Source of the DNA: Phymorhynchus buccinoides | Taxonomy: Eukaryota > Mollusca > Gastropoda > Neogastropoda > Raphitomidae | DNA length: 64,000 nt | Assembly (NCBI GenBank): GCA_017654935.2 | Contig: CM065697.1 | Coordinates: 46,617,263 to 46,681,262, forward strand | Direction of reading: 5' to 3' | Shown here: piece by piece, positions 26,801-40,003 of the stretch | Numbering within the stretch: position 1 is the stretch's first letter | Layout of the letters: each line of letters starts with the position of its first letter | The notes under the pieces: generated by a model | The model's input: only the letters and a program-made list of their open reading frames with translations | The model's database searches: none | Told to the model about the DNA's origin: nothing | Position numbers and translations under genes: made by a program

Positions 26801-29800
26801 TAATGTGTATCGTGTTGCTATGATGATGTGTAGGCTGAGGGCTGCTTCCGGAATCACCTCTCAACACTCCACCAGCAGTACAGGAAGAAAGAGTCAGTAT
26901 TGTCAGTGTTATGTAATGTGTATCGTGTTGCTTTGATGATGTGTAGGCTGAGGGCTGCTTCCGGAGTCACCTCTCAACACTCCACCAACAGCTCAGGAAG
27001 AAAGTGGAGTTATTATTTGTGTTATTATGTTGTTATTACTAAAATGATATATTATAGGCTGAGGGCTGCCTCCGGAGTCACCTCTCTACACTCCACCAGC
27101 AGCACAGGAAGAAAGAGTGAGTGGAGATATTGTTAGAGTAATTGTTGTCGTTATTATTGTGATACTTAGGCACAGGGCTGCTTCCGGAGTCACCTCTCAA
27201 CACTCCACCAGCAGCACAGGAAGAAAGAGTGGGTGGAGATATTAGATATTGTTATTATTGTGATGCTTAGGCAGAGGGCTGCTTGAGGAGTCACCTCTCT
27301 ACACTCCACCAGCAGCACAGGAAGAAAGAGTGAGTGGAGATGATAGAGTAATTATTGTTATTATTGTGATACTTAGGCAGAGGGCTGCTTGAGGAGTCAC
27401 CTCTCTACACTCCACCAGCAGCACAGGAAGAAAGAGTGAGTGGAGATATTATTAGTGTTATTGTTGTCGTTATTATTGTGCAGGCATGAAAACAGCTCCG
27501 CCGTCTCCGCCGATTTTGTTTTCGAAATCAAGCGATCTCTGCCGGAAAAAAAGAAGAAAAATTAAAACGAACCAAAATTATCTTTACACGGCATTATCTT
27601 CATTTCGCGCCTTTTTGCTCTTCCACCGTTGTCATTTCCAAGATGGCGTCCACCGAGAATGCATGTATCAAGTTGGCGAAACCAAAATGTAAGACGAAGT
27701 AGGATGTGAAATGCTGTGAAATGAGTTAAAGCCCCCCCCAAAAAAACCTTCTGATGTTAGCTGGAAATCTGGGTGGAAGGATTTCTCGGCTGAAAAAATC
27801 TTTTTTTTTGAACTGTAGGTAGTTTTCATGCCTGATTGTGATACTTCGGCACAGGGCTGCTGGCTTATCATTTTAACTGTCTGTCTGTCTCGTTAAATCT
27901 CTCTGGCCTTATGGCCTGGGAATGCAGAAGAAGAAGAAGTTCATTCACTGATTCATTTAAGACGAAAATTTAGGGGGTATTTCTTTATCATCATCTCGAG
28001 TAGCTTTGTGAAGTTAAATTATCGTTTCCTTTGTGGCAGACTTCAACGTCAGTTCAAGAAGCTGCTGGAGGAGAATCTTCAGGTGAGCGTGGGCCGTCCG
28101 CTGAGTGAGACCTACGTGTTTCTGGTGGGGAAGGAGTGCTACACGGGGCTGGACGACAGCGAGCGAGCCATGGTCTACGAGGAACACCAGCAGGAGCTGA
28201 AGACCAGAGCAAGACACGCCTTTCAGGTATTTCACCTAATACATGGGTGCTACTCTTTCATTTTTACACTCATTTCAGTATTTTTATTTTCACCAGAAAC
28301 TGAATTTCATTTTTTTTTAATCCCCCCCCCCCCCAAAAAAAAAAAATGATCACAAGCGATTTGGGGCGTTTTGAACTTGGTGGTTCTGTTTTGGAAGTTT
28401 ACAAAGGCTTATCAGACTCAACCTGGCTCTCTGTCTGTCTCTGTCTATCATTTTAACTGTCTGTCTGTCTGTCTCGTTATATCTCTCTCTTAAGTTGCCC
28501 CCCTGAATCGTCCGACGGGGCTCTGCCCCTGTACCCTGCCGGGGGCCATGGGTCCCTGGACCCCTGCCTTTCAGTTTTTTTCATTTTGGGGAGTTGCACC
28601 CAAGTAGTATTGTAATGTTTATTCAGTTTTTCTCACTTTCCTTTTTCCCCTTCCATTTCTTTTCCATTCGTTCTTCTTCAGGGCCTTCCAGTGGTATTGG
28701 TCTCATACCGATCATTCTGAATCTTGCTTCTCTGTCAAGGAGTGGGTTTTTTCTCTCAATTGCTTCCCCTCCATTTATTTTTAACTTTCATTTTTTGACT
28801 GTGCCATCTTCTAGAGTACTGATGAGTCTGCGCATTGGCTGGGTCAATGCTCCCCCCCCCGTAAAATCGTGGAGATTCTAAAGAAATCATGCCATGCTTG
28901 CGTCACGTTTTCCAATGACGTTTATTTCAAAATTATAACATCAACTTAGAAATGTGTGCATTCCTATGAGCATAGCTTCATACCAATAAAAGAAATATCT
29001 GTTAAAAACAAAGGTAGAATGACTGAAGAATTTAACATATGGATGGAACACAGTATGAAAGAATATAATATTTTGTACAGAAAATCGATTTTCCTCAACT
29101 ACCATGCCTGAAAACTACCAGAAGAGACCTTTCTGTTCTGATTTGTGCAGGGCACACTTTCAGTTGATTTAAAATCTTTTCCTTCCAAAACCTTCAGTCT
29201 TTTAGCTTGATTGAAACACCGCCCCACCCCACCCCTTTTTGTGTGTGCACCATGTTGCTGTTGAACATGTACTGGGGCAGTGGGTGGATGCCTCGTGCTT
29301 CCATACGGGGAGCTGGACGACCCCGCCCCCTCCACGAATCTCCCTGTGGGGATACCGGGGGTCTTTTGTAAAAAATAGTTCCCCCACCTTCTGGAAGTTC
29401 TGTGCTTGTAACTTCCTTTAATCTGTGCCACTCTCTTTGACTCTGCCTTTTCCCTTTGCTTTCTGTCATCGACTATCTTTCTGATTTATTGGCCCATTCT
29501 GTTGCCTTTAACTCTTTCATTGCCACTGTCGCCTCTTGGCACCACAATGATTTAACACCCATGTCACTAAAAGGCATCAAATGAGGGTCTGGTATTCAGT
29601 GACCTTATGTTCTTAATTTTGGGAAGTAAGGATAGGCCCTATTTTATGCATGTCACAGAGGAATCCCCAGTATTCCAGACAAAATCTTTTCTCTACCCAG
29701 GTAAGTTTAATGGTAAATTTTGGCTGAGGAATTGCTAGCGTTGAAAGGGTTAAAAAAAAATCTTTCAAATAATTTTTCTTTCAGCTCCTCCAAAATTTGA

Positions 29801-32401
29801 ATGTGTCGGCTGTACGCAGCGGGGAGACCAGTGAAAACTGAAAACCGGACACATACATACCTTACCCATTATGGCCATATGGCCTGGGAACGCAGAAGAA
29901 GAAAGAAGAAGAACATGTACAAGTATTTACTTTTGAACCAGCTGTGAACTAACATGTGCATTACATTGTTTGTAATTTTCAGGAACTGCTGTGGGAGCAC
30001 TCAGACCTGTTCTGGAAGATGAGCGCTACCCAGAGGTTGACAGGGGAAGACCTGTCTGCCATCAGTACTGCACTGCAGCAGGACGAGAGGTGGGTGTTGA
30101 GAGAGAGAGAGAATGAATGAGTGGGAGGTGGAGTCCTAATGACAAGTTTGTGCCGGCAATCAAGGCCATGCGCCCACATGCTTTATCTTTTGAGTGTTTT
30201 GTGCAAAACCAAAACGATTTGTTGTTCATGCATTAGCTAATTAAGAATCCTGACTCTCCTGTGGTTTGTTTCTGTGCACAGGTATGGTCAGCTGAACCAC
30301 ATGGTGGGTGAATCTTGACTCTCCTGTGATTTGTTCCTGTGCGCAGGTATCGTCAGCTGAACCGCATGGAGGATGAATCCTGACTCCTGTGGTTTGTTCC
30401 TGTGTGCAGGTATCATCAGCTGAACCGCATGGAGGATGAATCCTGACTCTCCTGTGGTTTGTTCCTGTGCGCAGGTATCGTCAGCTGAACCGCATGGTGG
30501 ATGAATCCTGACTCTCCTGTGGTTTGTTCCTGTGCACAGGTATCGTCAGCTGAACCGCATGGTGGATGAATCGTGAATCCTCACTCTCCTGTGGTTTGTT
30601 CCTGTGCACAGGTATCGTCAGCTGAACCGCATGGTGGATGAATCGTGAATCCTCACTCTCCTGTGGTTTGTTCCTGTGCGCAGGTATTGTCAGCTGAATT
30701 GCATGGTGGATGAATCGTGAATCCTGACTCTCCTGTGGTTTGTTCCTGTGCGCAGGTATCGTCAGCTGAACCGCATGGTGGATGAATCGTGAATCCTGAC
30801 TCTCCTGTGGTTTGTTCCTGTGCGCAGGTATTGTCAGCTGAACCGTGCGGAGGAAGAATCGTGAATCCTGACTCTACTGTGGTTTGTTCCTGTGCGCAGG
30901 TATCGTCAGCTGAACCGCATGGTGGATGAATCGTGAATCCTGACTCTCCTGTGGTTTGTTCCTGTGCGCAGGTATCGTCAGCTGAACCGCATGGTGGATG
31001 AATCGTGAATCCTGACTCTCCTGTGGTTTGTTCCTGTGCGCAGGTATTGTCAGCTGAACCGTGCGGAGGAAGAATCGTGAATCCTGACTCTACTGTGGTT
31101 TGTTCCTGTGCGCAGGTATCGTCAGCTGAACCGCATGGTGGATGAATCGTGAATCCTGACTCTCCTGTGGTTTGTTCCTGTGCGCAGGTATTGTCAGCTG
31201 AACCGCATGGTGGATGAATCGTGAATCCTGACTCTCCTGTGGTTTGTTCCTGTGCGCAGGTATTGTCAGCTGAACCGTGCGGAGGAAGAATCGTGAATCC
31301 TGACTCTCCTGTGGTTTGTTCCTGTGCGCAGGTATCGTCAGCTGAACCGTGCGGAGGAGGAGAGGAAGGTGATGATCCTCAACCACCTGGGCTTCCTGCA
31401 GTGTCCCTCCAGGGACCGCTGCTACTACAGGGACTCCTGCATCGACAACCAGTTGTTGCAGTTGCTGGCTCTGTACTCCTCCAGGTATGTATCTGTGTGG
31501 TTTAGTGGTAAGGACCGCTGCTACTACAGGGACTCCTGCATCGACAACCAGTTGTTGCAGTTGTTGGCTCTGTACTCCTCCAGGTATGTATCTGTGTAGT
31601 TTAGTGGTAAGGACCGCTGCTACTACAGGGACTCCTGCATCGACAATCAGTTGTTACAGTTGCTGGCTCTGTACTCCTCCAGGTATGTATCTGTGTGGTT
31701 TAGTGGTAAGGACCGCTGCTACTACAGGGACTCCTGCATCGACAATCAGTTGTTACAGTTGCTGGCTCTGTACTCCTCCAGGTATGTATCTGTGTAGTTT
31801 AGTGGTAAGGACCGCTGCTACTACAGGTACTCCTGCATCGACAACCAGTTGTTGCAGTTGCTGGCTCTGTACTCCTCCAGGTATGTATCTGTGTAGTTTA
31901 GTGGTAAGGACCGCTGCTACTACAGGGACTCCTGCATCGACAACCAGTTGTTGCAGTTGCTGGCTCTGTACTCCTCCAGGTATGTATCTGTGTGTGTGTG
32001 GTTTAGTGCTAAGGACCGCTGCTACTACAGGGACTCCTGCATTGACAACCAGTTATTACAGTTGTTGGTCCTGTACTCCTCCAGGTATGTATCTGTGTGT
32101 GTGTGGTTTAGTGGTAAGGACCGCTGCTACTACAGGGACTCCTGCATTGACAACCAGTTATTACAGTTGTTGGCCCTGTACTCCTCCAGGTATGTATCTG
32201 TGTGGTTTAGTGGTAAGGACCGCTGCTACTACAGGGACTCCTGCATCGACAATCAGTTATTACAGTTGTTGGCTCTGTACTCCTCCAGGTATGTATCTGT
32301 GTGTGTGTGGTTTAGTGGTAAGGGCTTCCATAAATGTTGACCAAATGACAACTTTTTCGTTGCCACTGGGTATGAGCGTGTGCTAAGTGCATGGGCACAC
32401 G

Positions 32402-32432
<31 letters not shown>

Positions 32433-35400
32433 TCCACTTTCAGACCGTAAAGCCTAGTGCAGAGTGAGAGGAAAAATCCCCTGTACCCAGGTTCGAACTC
32501 GGGGTTTATTGTATAGACGAGGCGAAGGGCGTTACATCTGTGCCACTCTACACCTGATTTCTAGTGGTAATTTCCACCGTATTTCTGCGTCCCTCTGTGC
32601 CACTCTACACCTGATTTCTAGTGGTAATTTCCCCTGTGTGTCTGTGTCCCTCTGTGCCACTCTACACCTGATTTCTAGTGGTAATTTCCCCTGTGTGTCT
32701 GTGTCCCTCTGTGCCACTCTACACCTGATTTCTAGTGGTAATTTCCCCTGTGTGTCTGTGTCCCTCTGTGCCACTCTACACCTGATTTCTAGTGGTAATT
32801 TCCCCTGTGTGTCTGTGTCCCTCTGTGCCACTCTACACCTGATTTCTAGTGGTAATTTCCCCTGTGTGTCTGTGTCCCTCTGTGCCACTCTACACCTGAT
32901 TTCTAGTGGTAATTTCCCCTGTGTGTCTGTGTCCCTCTGTGCCACTCTACACCTGATTTCTAGTGTTTTTTTTTAAAAAACTAAAGTAATTTCCCCTGTG
33001 TGTCTGTGTCCCTCTGTGCCACTCTACACCTGATTTCTAGTGGTAATTTCCACCGTATTTCTGTGTCCCTCTGTGCCACTCTACACCTGGTTTCTAGTGG
33101 TAATTCCCCCTGTGTGTCTGTGTCCCTCTGTGCCACTCTACACCTGGTTTCTAGTGGTAATTCCCCCTGTGTGTCTGTGTCCCTCTGTGCTACTCTACAC
33201 CTGATTTCTAGTGGTAATTTCCCCTGTGTGTCTGTGTCCCTCTGTGCCACTCTACACCTGGTTTCTAGTGGTAATTCCCCCTGTGTGTCTGTGTCGCAGG
33301 GAGGCGTCGGAGGCCTGCAGCCCCGTGGGTACGGGTGTGGAGGGTGGAGGGGGTGCGGAGGATGGAACCCTCAACTTGGTGCTGCTGGGACAGGAGGGGT
33401 TGGCCATTGCTCTCAACAGAGATATACGGGTCAGTATTTACAATATTATTTTACTTTTTGTTTTGTTTTTTGTTTTTAGATAAAATACACATCATATTGA
33501 TTAGTTAACCCTTTCGCCGCCAGCCATTTTTCAGCCCCAAAATGCCATTAAACTTAACCCTTTCAACGCCAGCCATTTTTCAGCCAAAACGTTGCATTGA
33601 ATTTAATTGGGTAGAGAAAAGATTTTTTCTGCAGTATTGGGGATTTCTCTGTGACATGCCTAAAACAGGGCCTATCCTTACCTCCCAAAATTAAGAACAC
33701 AAGGTCATTGGTTAACAGACCCTCGTTTGATGCCTTTCAGTGACATGGGTGTTAAGTCATTGTGGTGCCAAGAGGCGACAGTGGCGATGAAAGGGTTAAC
33801 TGGGTAGAGAAAACTAAAATCTGCAATATTACGTATTACAAATTCCTCTACGACATGTTTAACATTAGCCCTATCCTTACCTGCCAAAATTAAGAAAATA
33901 AGGTCTTTGGATAACAGGCCCTGATTTGATGCCTTTTAGTGACATGGGTGTTAAACCATTGTGGTGCTAAAATGCGACGTTGGCGGTGAAAGGGTTAAAT
34001 TGGGGACAGTGTATTCCGTATAGACACAATCCTTGGCTTGAGTTCTTCTTTATGGAAGTTTATACTGTGGACACCCCCCATAAGACTCCCTCCCACTTGA
34101 GACCTACTTCTCTTGAGACATTGCCCTTCTTTGTAAGTACAGTGGAACCTCCATTATAAGACCTCCAAAAATCATCTAAAATGAGATCTTAAATGGGAGG
34201 GAGTTGTATAAGGGATGTAATTTTAATACTTACAAAGAAGGGCAATGTCTCAGAGAAGTACTGTATTTTTTTTTTACTATAAGGCGATACTTTTTTCCCA
34301 GACTGAGACCCCTGCGCCTTATATAAGTTATAATGTGACTACATGTACTAAAATAGTAAGAAAATATAATAACAAAGTCTGAATTTTGTGTAAAATTTGG
34401 GGTGTGCGCCTTTTAATCAGGTGCGCCTTATAGTCCGAAAAATACGGTAGGTTTTATGTGGAGGGAGTCTTATAACGGGGGTCTTGTACGGGAGGTTCCA
34501 CTGTATTAAAATTGGCTCCCTTATACACCTCCCTCCCACTTAAGACCTAATTTGAGATGGTTTTTCGATGTCTTAAAAGGGAGGCTCCACTGTACGTCAA
34601 ACAAGAGTCCATGTTACCATGTAGGGGTACTATTTCCTCAAGAATGTTTGGGATTATACTGTTTTATAAATCTTAGCTCATTCGCATCGCAGCGATTTTG
34701 AATTATAAAAAAAAATCACAAGTCACTCCAGCCATACACACAAACAAAACATGCATAAACAAAAGGAGAAATGAAAGAAGATTACAGGTTTTTACTTCAG
34801 GTTTAGACATAGTCACATAGGGAAGTGGTAGACCAGACTTTTTTTATATAGAGACTTTATATACAAAAACTCTACACCGATTGGTTTTCCCACAACAAAT
34901 CACTACAAAAGCAAAGTCAGAGGCAAAATGATGGTCTAAGGGAGCGAAGCGAGTTTAGAAGTGACCAAGGTATGGTGTGCACACAGATTTACTTCCCTTG
35001 AAGCAAATGCATCAAATTGACAGCTATCTATTAATTCCGGACATATATGGCCGGAACGACTTGAATGAGTTAATCATGTTTCTCCATAAAGTATTTAGCA
35101 ATCAGAATAATCTGATAAAAAAAAACCTTGTTGTTTTTCATGCTCTTATCATCTCCAAAGATAAATTAAAATTGACTATGTGTGTGTGTGTGTATACAGA
35201 GGTGTTGTCCTGATGATGAGTACAGTTGGGGAGGCACAGTGTACAGTCTGGACTATCGACCCATTGATGGGGACGTCAGTCGAGAACAAAACGCTCTGGC
35301 CACAGCAAACTTCAAACCACAAGGTGGGGCTCTGTGTATGTGTGTGTGTGTGCAAGTGTGCGTGCACATTTGTGTGCTCTCTCTGTTTGTCTGAGTGTTG

Positions 35401-38400
35401 AGTTTTAAAATTTTGGATTGAAATCATTACAGATTTTTTTCTTTCATTCTTTTAAACACTATTATGACATGATTGTATGGAAATGCTTAACAGATGTCAT
35501 GACAGACAGACAGACATGTATGTGTTTCAGGTTGTCACCTTAAAGGGGTTTCATACGCTCTGTTCGGATGCTACAGATGTCATGACAGACAGACAGACAT
35601 GTATGTGTTTCAGGTTGTCACCTTGTTCATACGCTCTGTTCGGATGCTACAGATGTCAGACAGACATGGATGTGTTTCAGGTTGTCACCTTAAAGGGTCT
35701 TCATACGCTCTATTCGGATGCTACAGATGTCATGACAGACAGACAGACATGGATGTGTTTCAGGTTGTCACCTTAAAGGGGCTTCATACGCTCTATTCGG
35801 ATGCTACAGATGTCATGACAGACAGACAGACATGGATGTGTTTCAGGTTGTCACCTTAAAGGGGCTTCATACGCTCTATTCGGATGCTACAGATGTCATG
35901 ATGTCAGACAGACAGACATGGATGTGTTTCAGGTTGTCACCTTAAAGGGGCTTCATACGCTCTATTCGGATGTTACAGATGTCATGACAGACAGACAGAC
36001 ATGGATGTGTTTCAGGTTGTCACCTTAAAGGGGCTTCATACGCTCTATTCGGATGCTACAGATGTCATGACAGACAGACAGACATGGATGTGTTTCAGGT
36101 TGTCACCTTAAAGGGGCTTCATACGCTCTATTCGGATGCTACAGATGTCATGACAGACAGACAGACATGGATGTGTTTCAGGTTGTCACCTTAAAGGGGC
36201 TTCATACGCTCTATTCGGATGCTACAGATGTCATGACAGACAGACAGACATGGATGTGTTTCAGGTTGTCACCTTAAAGGGGCTTCATACGCTCTATTCG
36301 GATGCTACAGATGTCATGACAGACAGACAGACATGGATGTGTTTCAGGTTGTCACCTTAAAGGGGCTTCATACGCTCTATTCGGATGCTACAGATGTCAT
36401 GACAGACAGACAGACATGGATGTGTTTCAGGTTGTCACCTTAAAGGGGCTTCATACGCTCTATTCGGATGCTACAGATGTCATGACAGACAGACAGACAT
36501 GGATGTGTTTCAGGTTGTCACCTTAAAGGGGTCTTCATACGCTCTATTCGGATGCTACAGATGTCATGACAGACAGACAGACATGGATGTGTTTCAGGTT
36601 GTCACCTTAAAGGGGTTTCATACGCTCTGTTCGGATGCTACAGATGTCATGACAGACAGACAGACATGGATGTGTTTCAGGTTGTCACCTTAAAGGGGCT
36701 TCATATGATGCTACAGATGTCATGACAGACAGACAGACATGGATGTGTTTCAGGTTGTCACCTTAAAGGGGCTTCATACGCTCTATTCGGATGCTACAGA
36801 TGTCATGACAGACAGACAGACATGGATGTGTTTCAGGTTGTCACCTTAAAGGGGCTTCATACGCTCTATTCGGATGCTACAGATGTCATGACAGACAGAC
36901 AGACATGGATGTGTTTCAGGTTGTCACCTTAAAGGGGCTTCATACGCTCTGTTCTCTATTACGGATGTCATGACAGACAAAACATGGATGTGTTTCAGGT
37001 TGTCACCTTAAAGGGGCTTCATACGCTCTGTTCTGATGCTACAGATGTCATGACAGACAGACAGACATGCATGTGTTTCAGGTTGTCACCTTAAACTTCA
37101 TACGCTCTTTCGGATGCTACAGATGTCATGACAGACAGACAGACATGGATGTGTTTCAGGTTGTCACCTTTCTTCAATGCTCTATTCGGATGCTACAGAT
37201 GTCAAATTCATACGCTCTGTTCGGAGCTACAGATGTCACACAGACAGACATGGATGTTATTTCCCTTAAAATATCGCAGATCTACCAGCCCGAATCAGCC
37301 TGCGATTGTGACTTGCCCACAACGTCATTTCCTCGAGAAACCGTACATTCTTGACGTCGCCCACAGATATTGGCTTGAATTAAGCAAAAACGTCTTTGGA
37401 TGAAGTCATAGCTTTACAATTCTGGCGATCGAGAGGTTGTCACCTTAAAGGGTCTTCATAGCTCTATTCGGAACAGATTCTAGTGAGACATGGATGTGTT
37501 TCAGGTTGTCACTTAAAGTTCATACGCTCTATTCGGATGCTACAGATGTCATGACAGACAGACAGAATGTGTTTCAGGTTGTCACCTTAAAGGGGCTTCA
37601 TACGCTCTGTTCGGATGCTACAGATGTCATGACAGACAGACAGACATGTATGTGTTTCATGTCACCTTAAAGGGGCTTCATACGCTCAATTACAGATGTC
37701 ATATGTGTTTTTGAACGCTCTATTCGGATGAATGTGACACACAAAAGCTCTATGCTACAGATGTACAATAGGTTGTCACCTTAAAGGGGATAGAGTTTGC
37801 AGTCTGTGCTTATCAAAATATTCTAAATTTATGCTGTGGCAGATTTTTCAGATCAGCCTGCGATTTTTGCCCACAGCATCATTTCCTCGAGAAACCGAAT
37901 AGAGCGTATGAAGTTCCTTTAAGTAACCTTTATGAAGTCATATGTGGATTCTGGCGATCGAGATTTCAAAAGAGACAGGGACCATTGGATGCAATGATGC
38001 TTATGCTTTTATTGAATTCTGTGTGATGATAGTTTATTATTGTTATGTTTTTGTTTCAGGGTGTCTGTGTGCATCTGAAAGAGCGAAGAAGTTCCTTTAA
38101 GAACACTTGTGTTGTGGGAGGGGGACAGGAGTGTAATAATATTTATGATCTTATTGTGCCTGTTTCAGGGTGTCTGTGTGTGTACAACAGCGAAGAAACA
38201 TTGCAATACGTGGAGAAAAGCCTGGAACAGTGGCTGGTGTGGCAGAGGGACAGGGACCATTGGATACAATAATACTGATTTATTATTGTTAAATATTGGC
38301 TATTTTATCGCTGTGCCTGTTTCAGGGTGTCTGTGTGTGTACAACATTGAAGAAACGTTACAATACGTGAAGAAAAGCCTGGAACATTGGCTGGTGTGGC

Positions 38401-39040
38401 AGGGGGACAGGCTTGCTCATTGCCTATCATGTGTTCTCTATTACCATGCATGTTATTGCTGCGTATTGCTTATTCTGCATTGTTTATGTGTGTTTCAGGG
38501 TGTCTGTGTGTGTACAACAGCGAAGAAACATTACAATATGTGGAGAAAAGCCTGGAACAGTGGCTGGTGTGGCAGGGGGACAGGGACCAGTGGCTGGCTC
38601 ACAGCATGCCCTTTGTTCTGATGCACGCCCCCCGCTACCCCCGACCCTCACACAAACAGTTCCTCATGCTCAGAGAAATGGGACAACAGTTAGCACAGAG
38701 GTGAGAGAGAGAGAGGCTTTATGACTTGTGGGGGGGCAGTGTGTGTGTGTGCGAGCATGTGTGTGTTCTGATGCATGCCCCTCGCTACCCCCGACCCTCG
38801 CACAAACAGTTCCTCATGCTCAGAGAAATGGGACAACAGTTAGCACAGAGGTGAGAGAGATAGAGGCTTTATGACTTGTGTGGGGGGAAGTGTGTGTGTG
38901 CGAGCATGTGTGTGTTCTGATGCATGCCCCTCGCTACCCCCGACCCTCGCACAAACAGTTCCTCATGCTCAGAGAAATGGGACAACAGTTAGCACAGAGG
39001 TGAGAGAGAGAGAGACTGGACACTGGACCCTTTTAATGTC

Positions 39041-39078
<38 letters not shown>

Positions 39079-39967
39079 TTATGACTTGTGTGGGGGCAAG
39101 TGTCTGTGTGTGTGCCTTTGTACTGATGCACGCTCCACACTACCCCCGACCCTCACACAAACAGTTCCTCATGCTCAGAGAAATGGGACAACAGTTAGCA
39201 CAGAGGTGAGAGAGAGAGCGAGAGACTTTATGAACTTGTGTGGGGGCAAGTGTGTGTGTGTGCGCGCATGTGTGTGTGTATGTGCCTTTGTACTGATGCA
39301 CGCTACCCCTGACCCTCGCACAAACAGTCCCACATGCTCAGAGAAATGGGACAACAACTAGCTCAGAGGTGACAGAGAGAGAGAGAGAGACTTTATGGAC
39401 TTGTGTGGGGGCAAGTGTGTGTGTGCCTTTGTACTGATGCACACAAGAGACAGGAATATTGTGGTATAATACAAGCGTCTCGCTTGTTGTTGCTGATGCA
39501 TTTGCTATCTGTTTCTGTTCATGTCCTGTGGACCTAATACAAATTGTTTAAACCCTAGAGACAGGTGTGTGAACAGAAGAGTATTGTTACCTCTGTACAC
39601 ATTGTCTGATTCATCCCTTTGTGTGCACGCGATCCATCCACAGACTGCACACCGACTTTGTGTCGGCCATGCTGGAGGATGACTGGGAGATCGTGGAGAA
39701 GGAGGAGGGGGTGGAGGAGGAGGAGGAGGAATGGGGGGACCAGCAGCTGTTTGGTAAAGGCCCCATCCACACCGCCCTTCAGTCGGTGATATCGCGACAG
39801 GCTGGAAGCCCCGCGTCTCATCATTGGGGCATGTCTTCTGCTCCTCAGCCTGACCTCAAGTGAGTGGTATCTGTATCTCATCATCATTGTTCATCATCAT
39901 CATCATTTGTCATCATCATCATCATCATCATCTTCATCATCATCATCATCATGTCATCATCATTATC

Positions 39968-40003
<36 letters not shown>

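Noticed and set aside
31487..32386. 299-codon open frame with repeated [14 protein letters not shown] units
   Set aside because: It is the exon 9 donor array read in another frame; the 99-bp unit length keeps any frame without a stop open.
32464..33479. 170- and 159-codon repetitive frames, plus minus-strand equivalents
   Set aside because: Products of the 57-bp minisatellite, whose length is a multiple of three.
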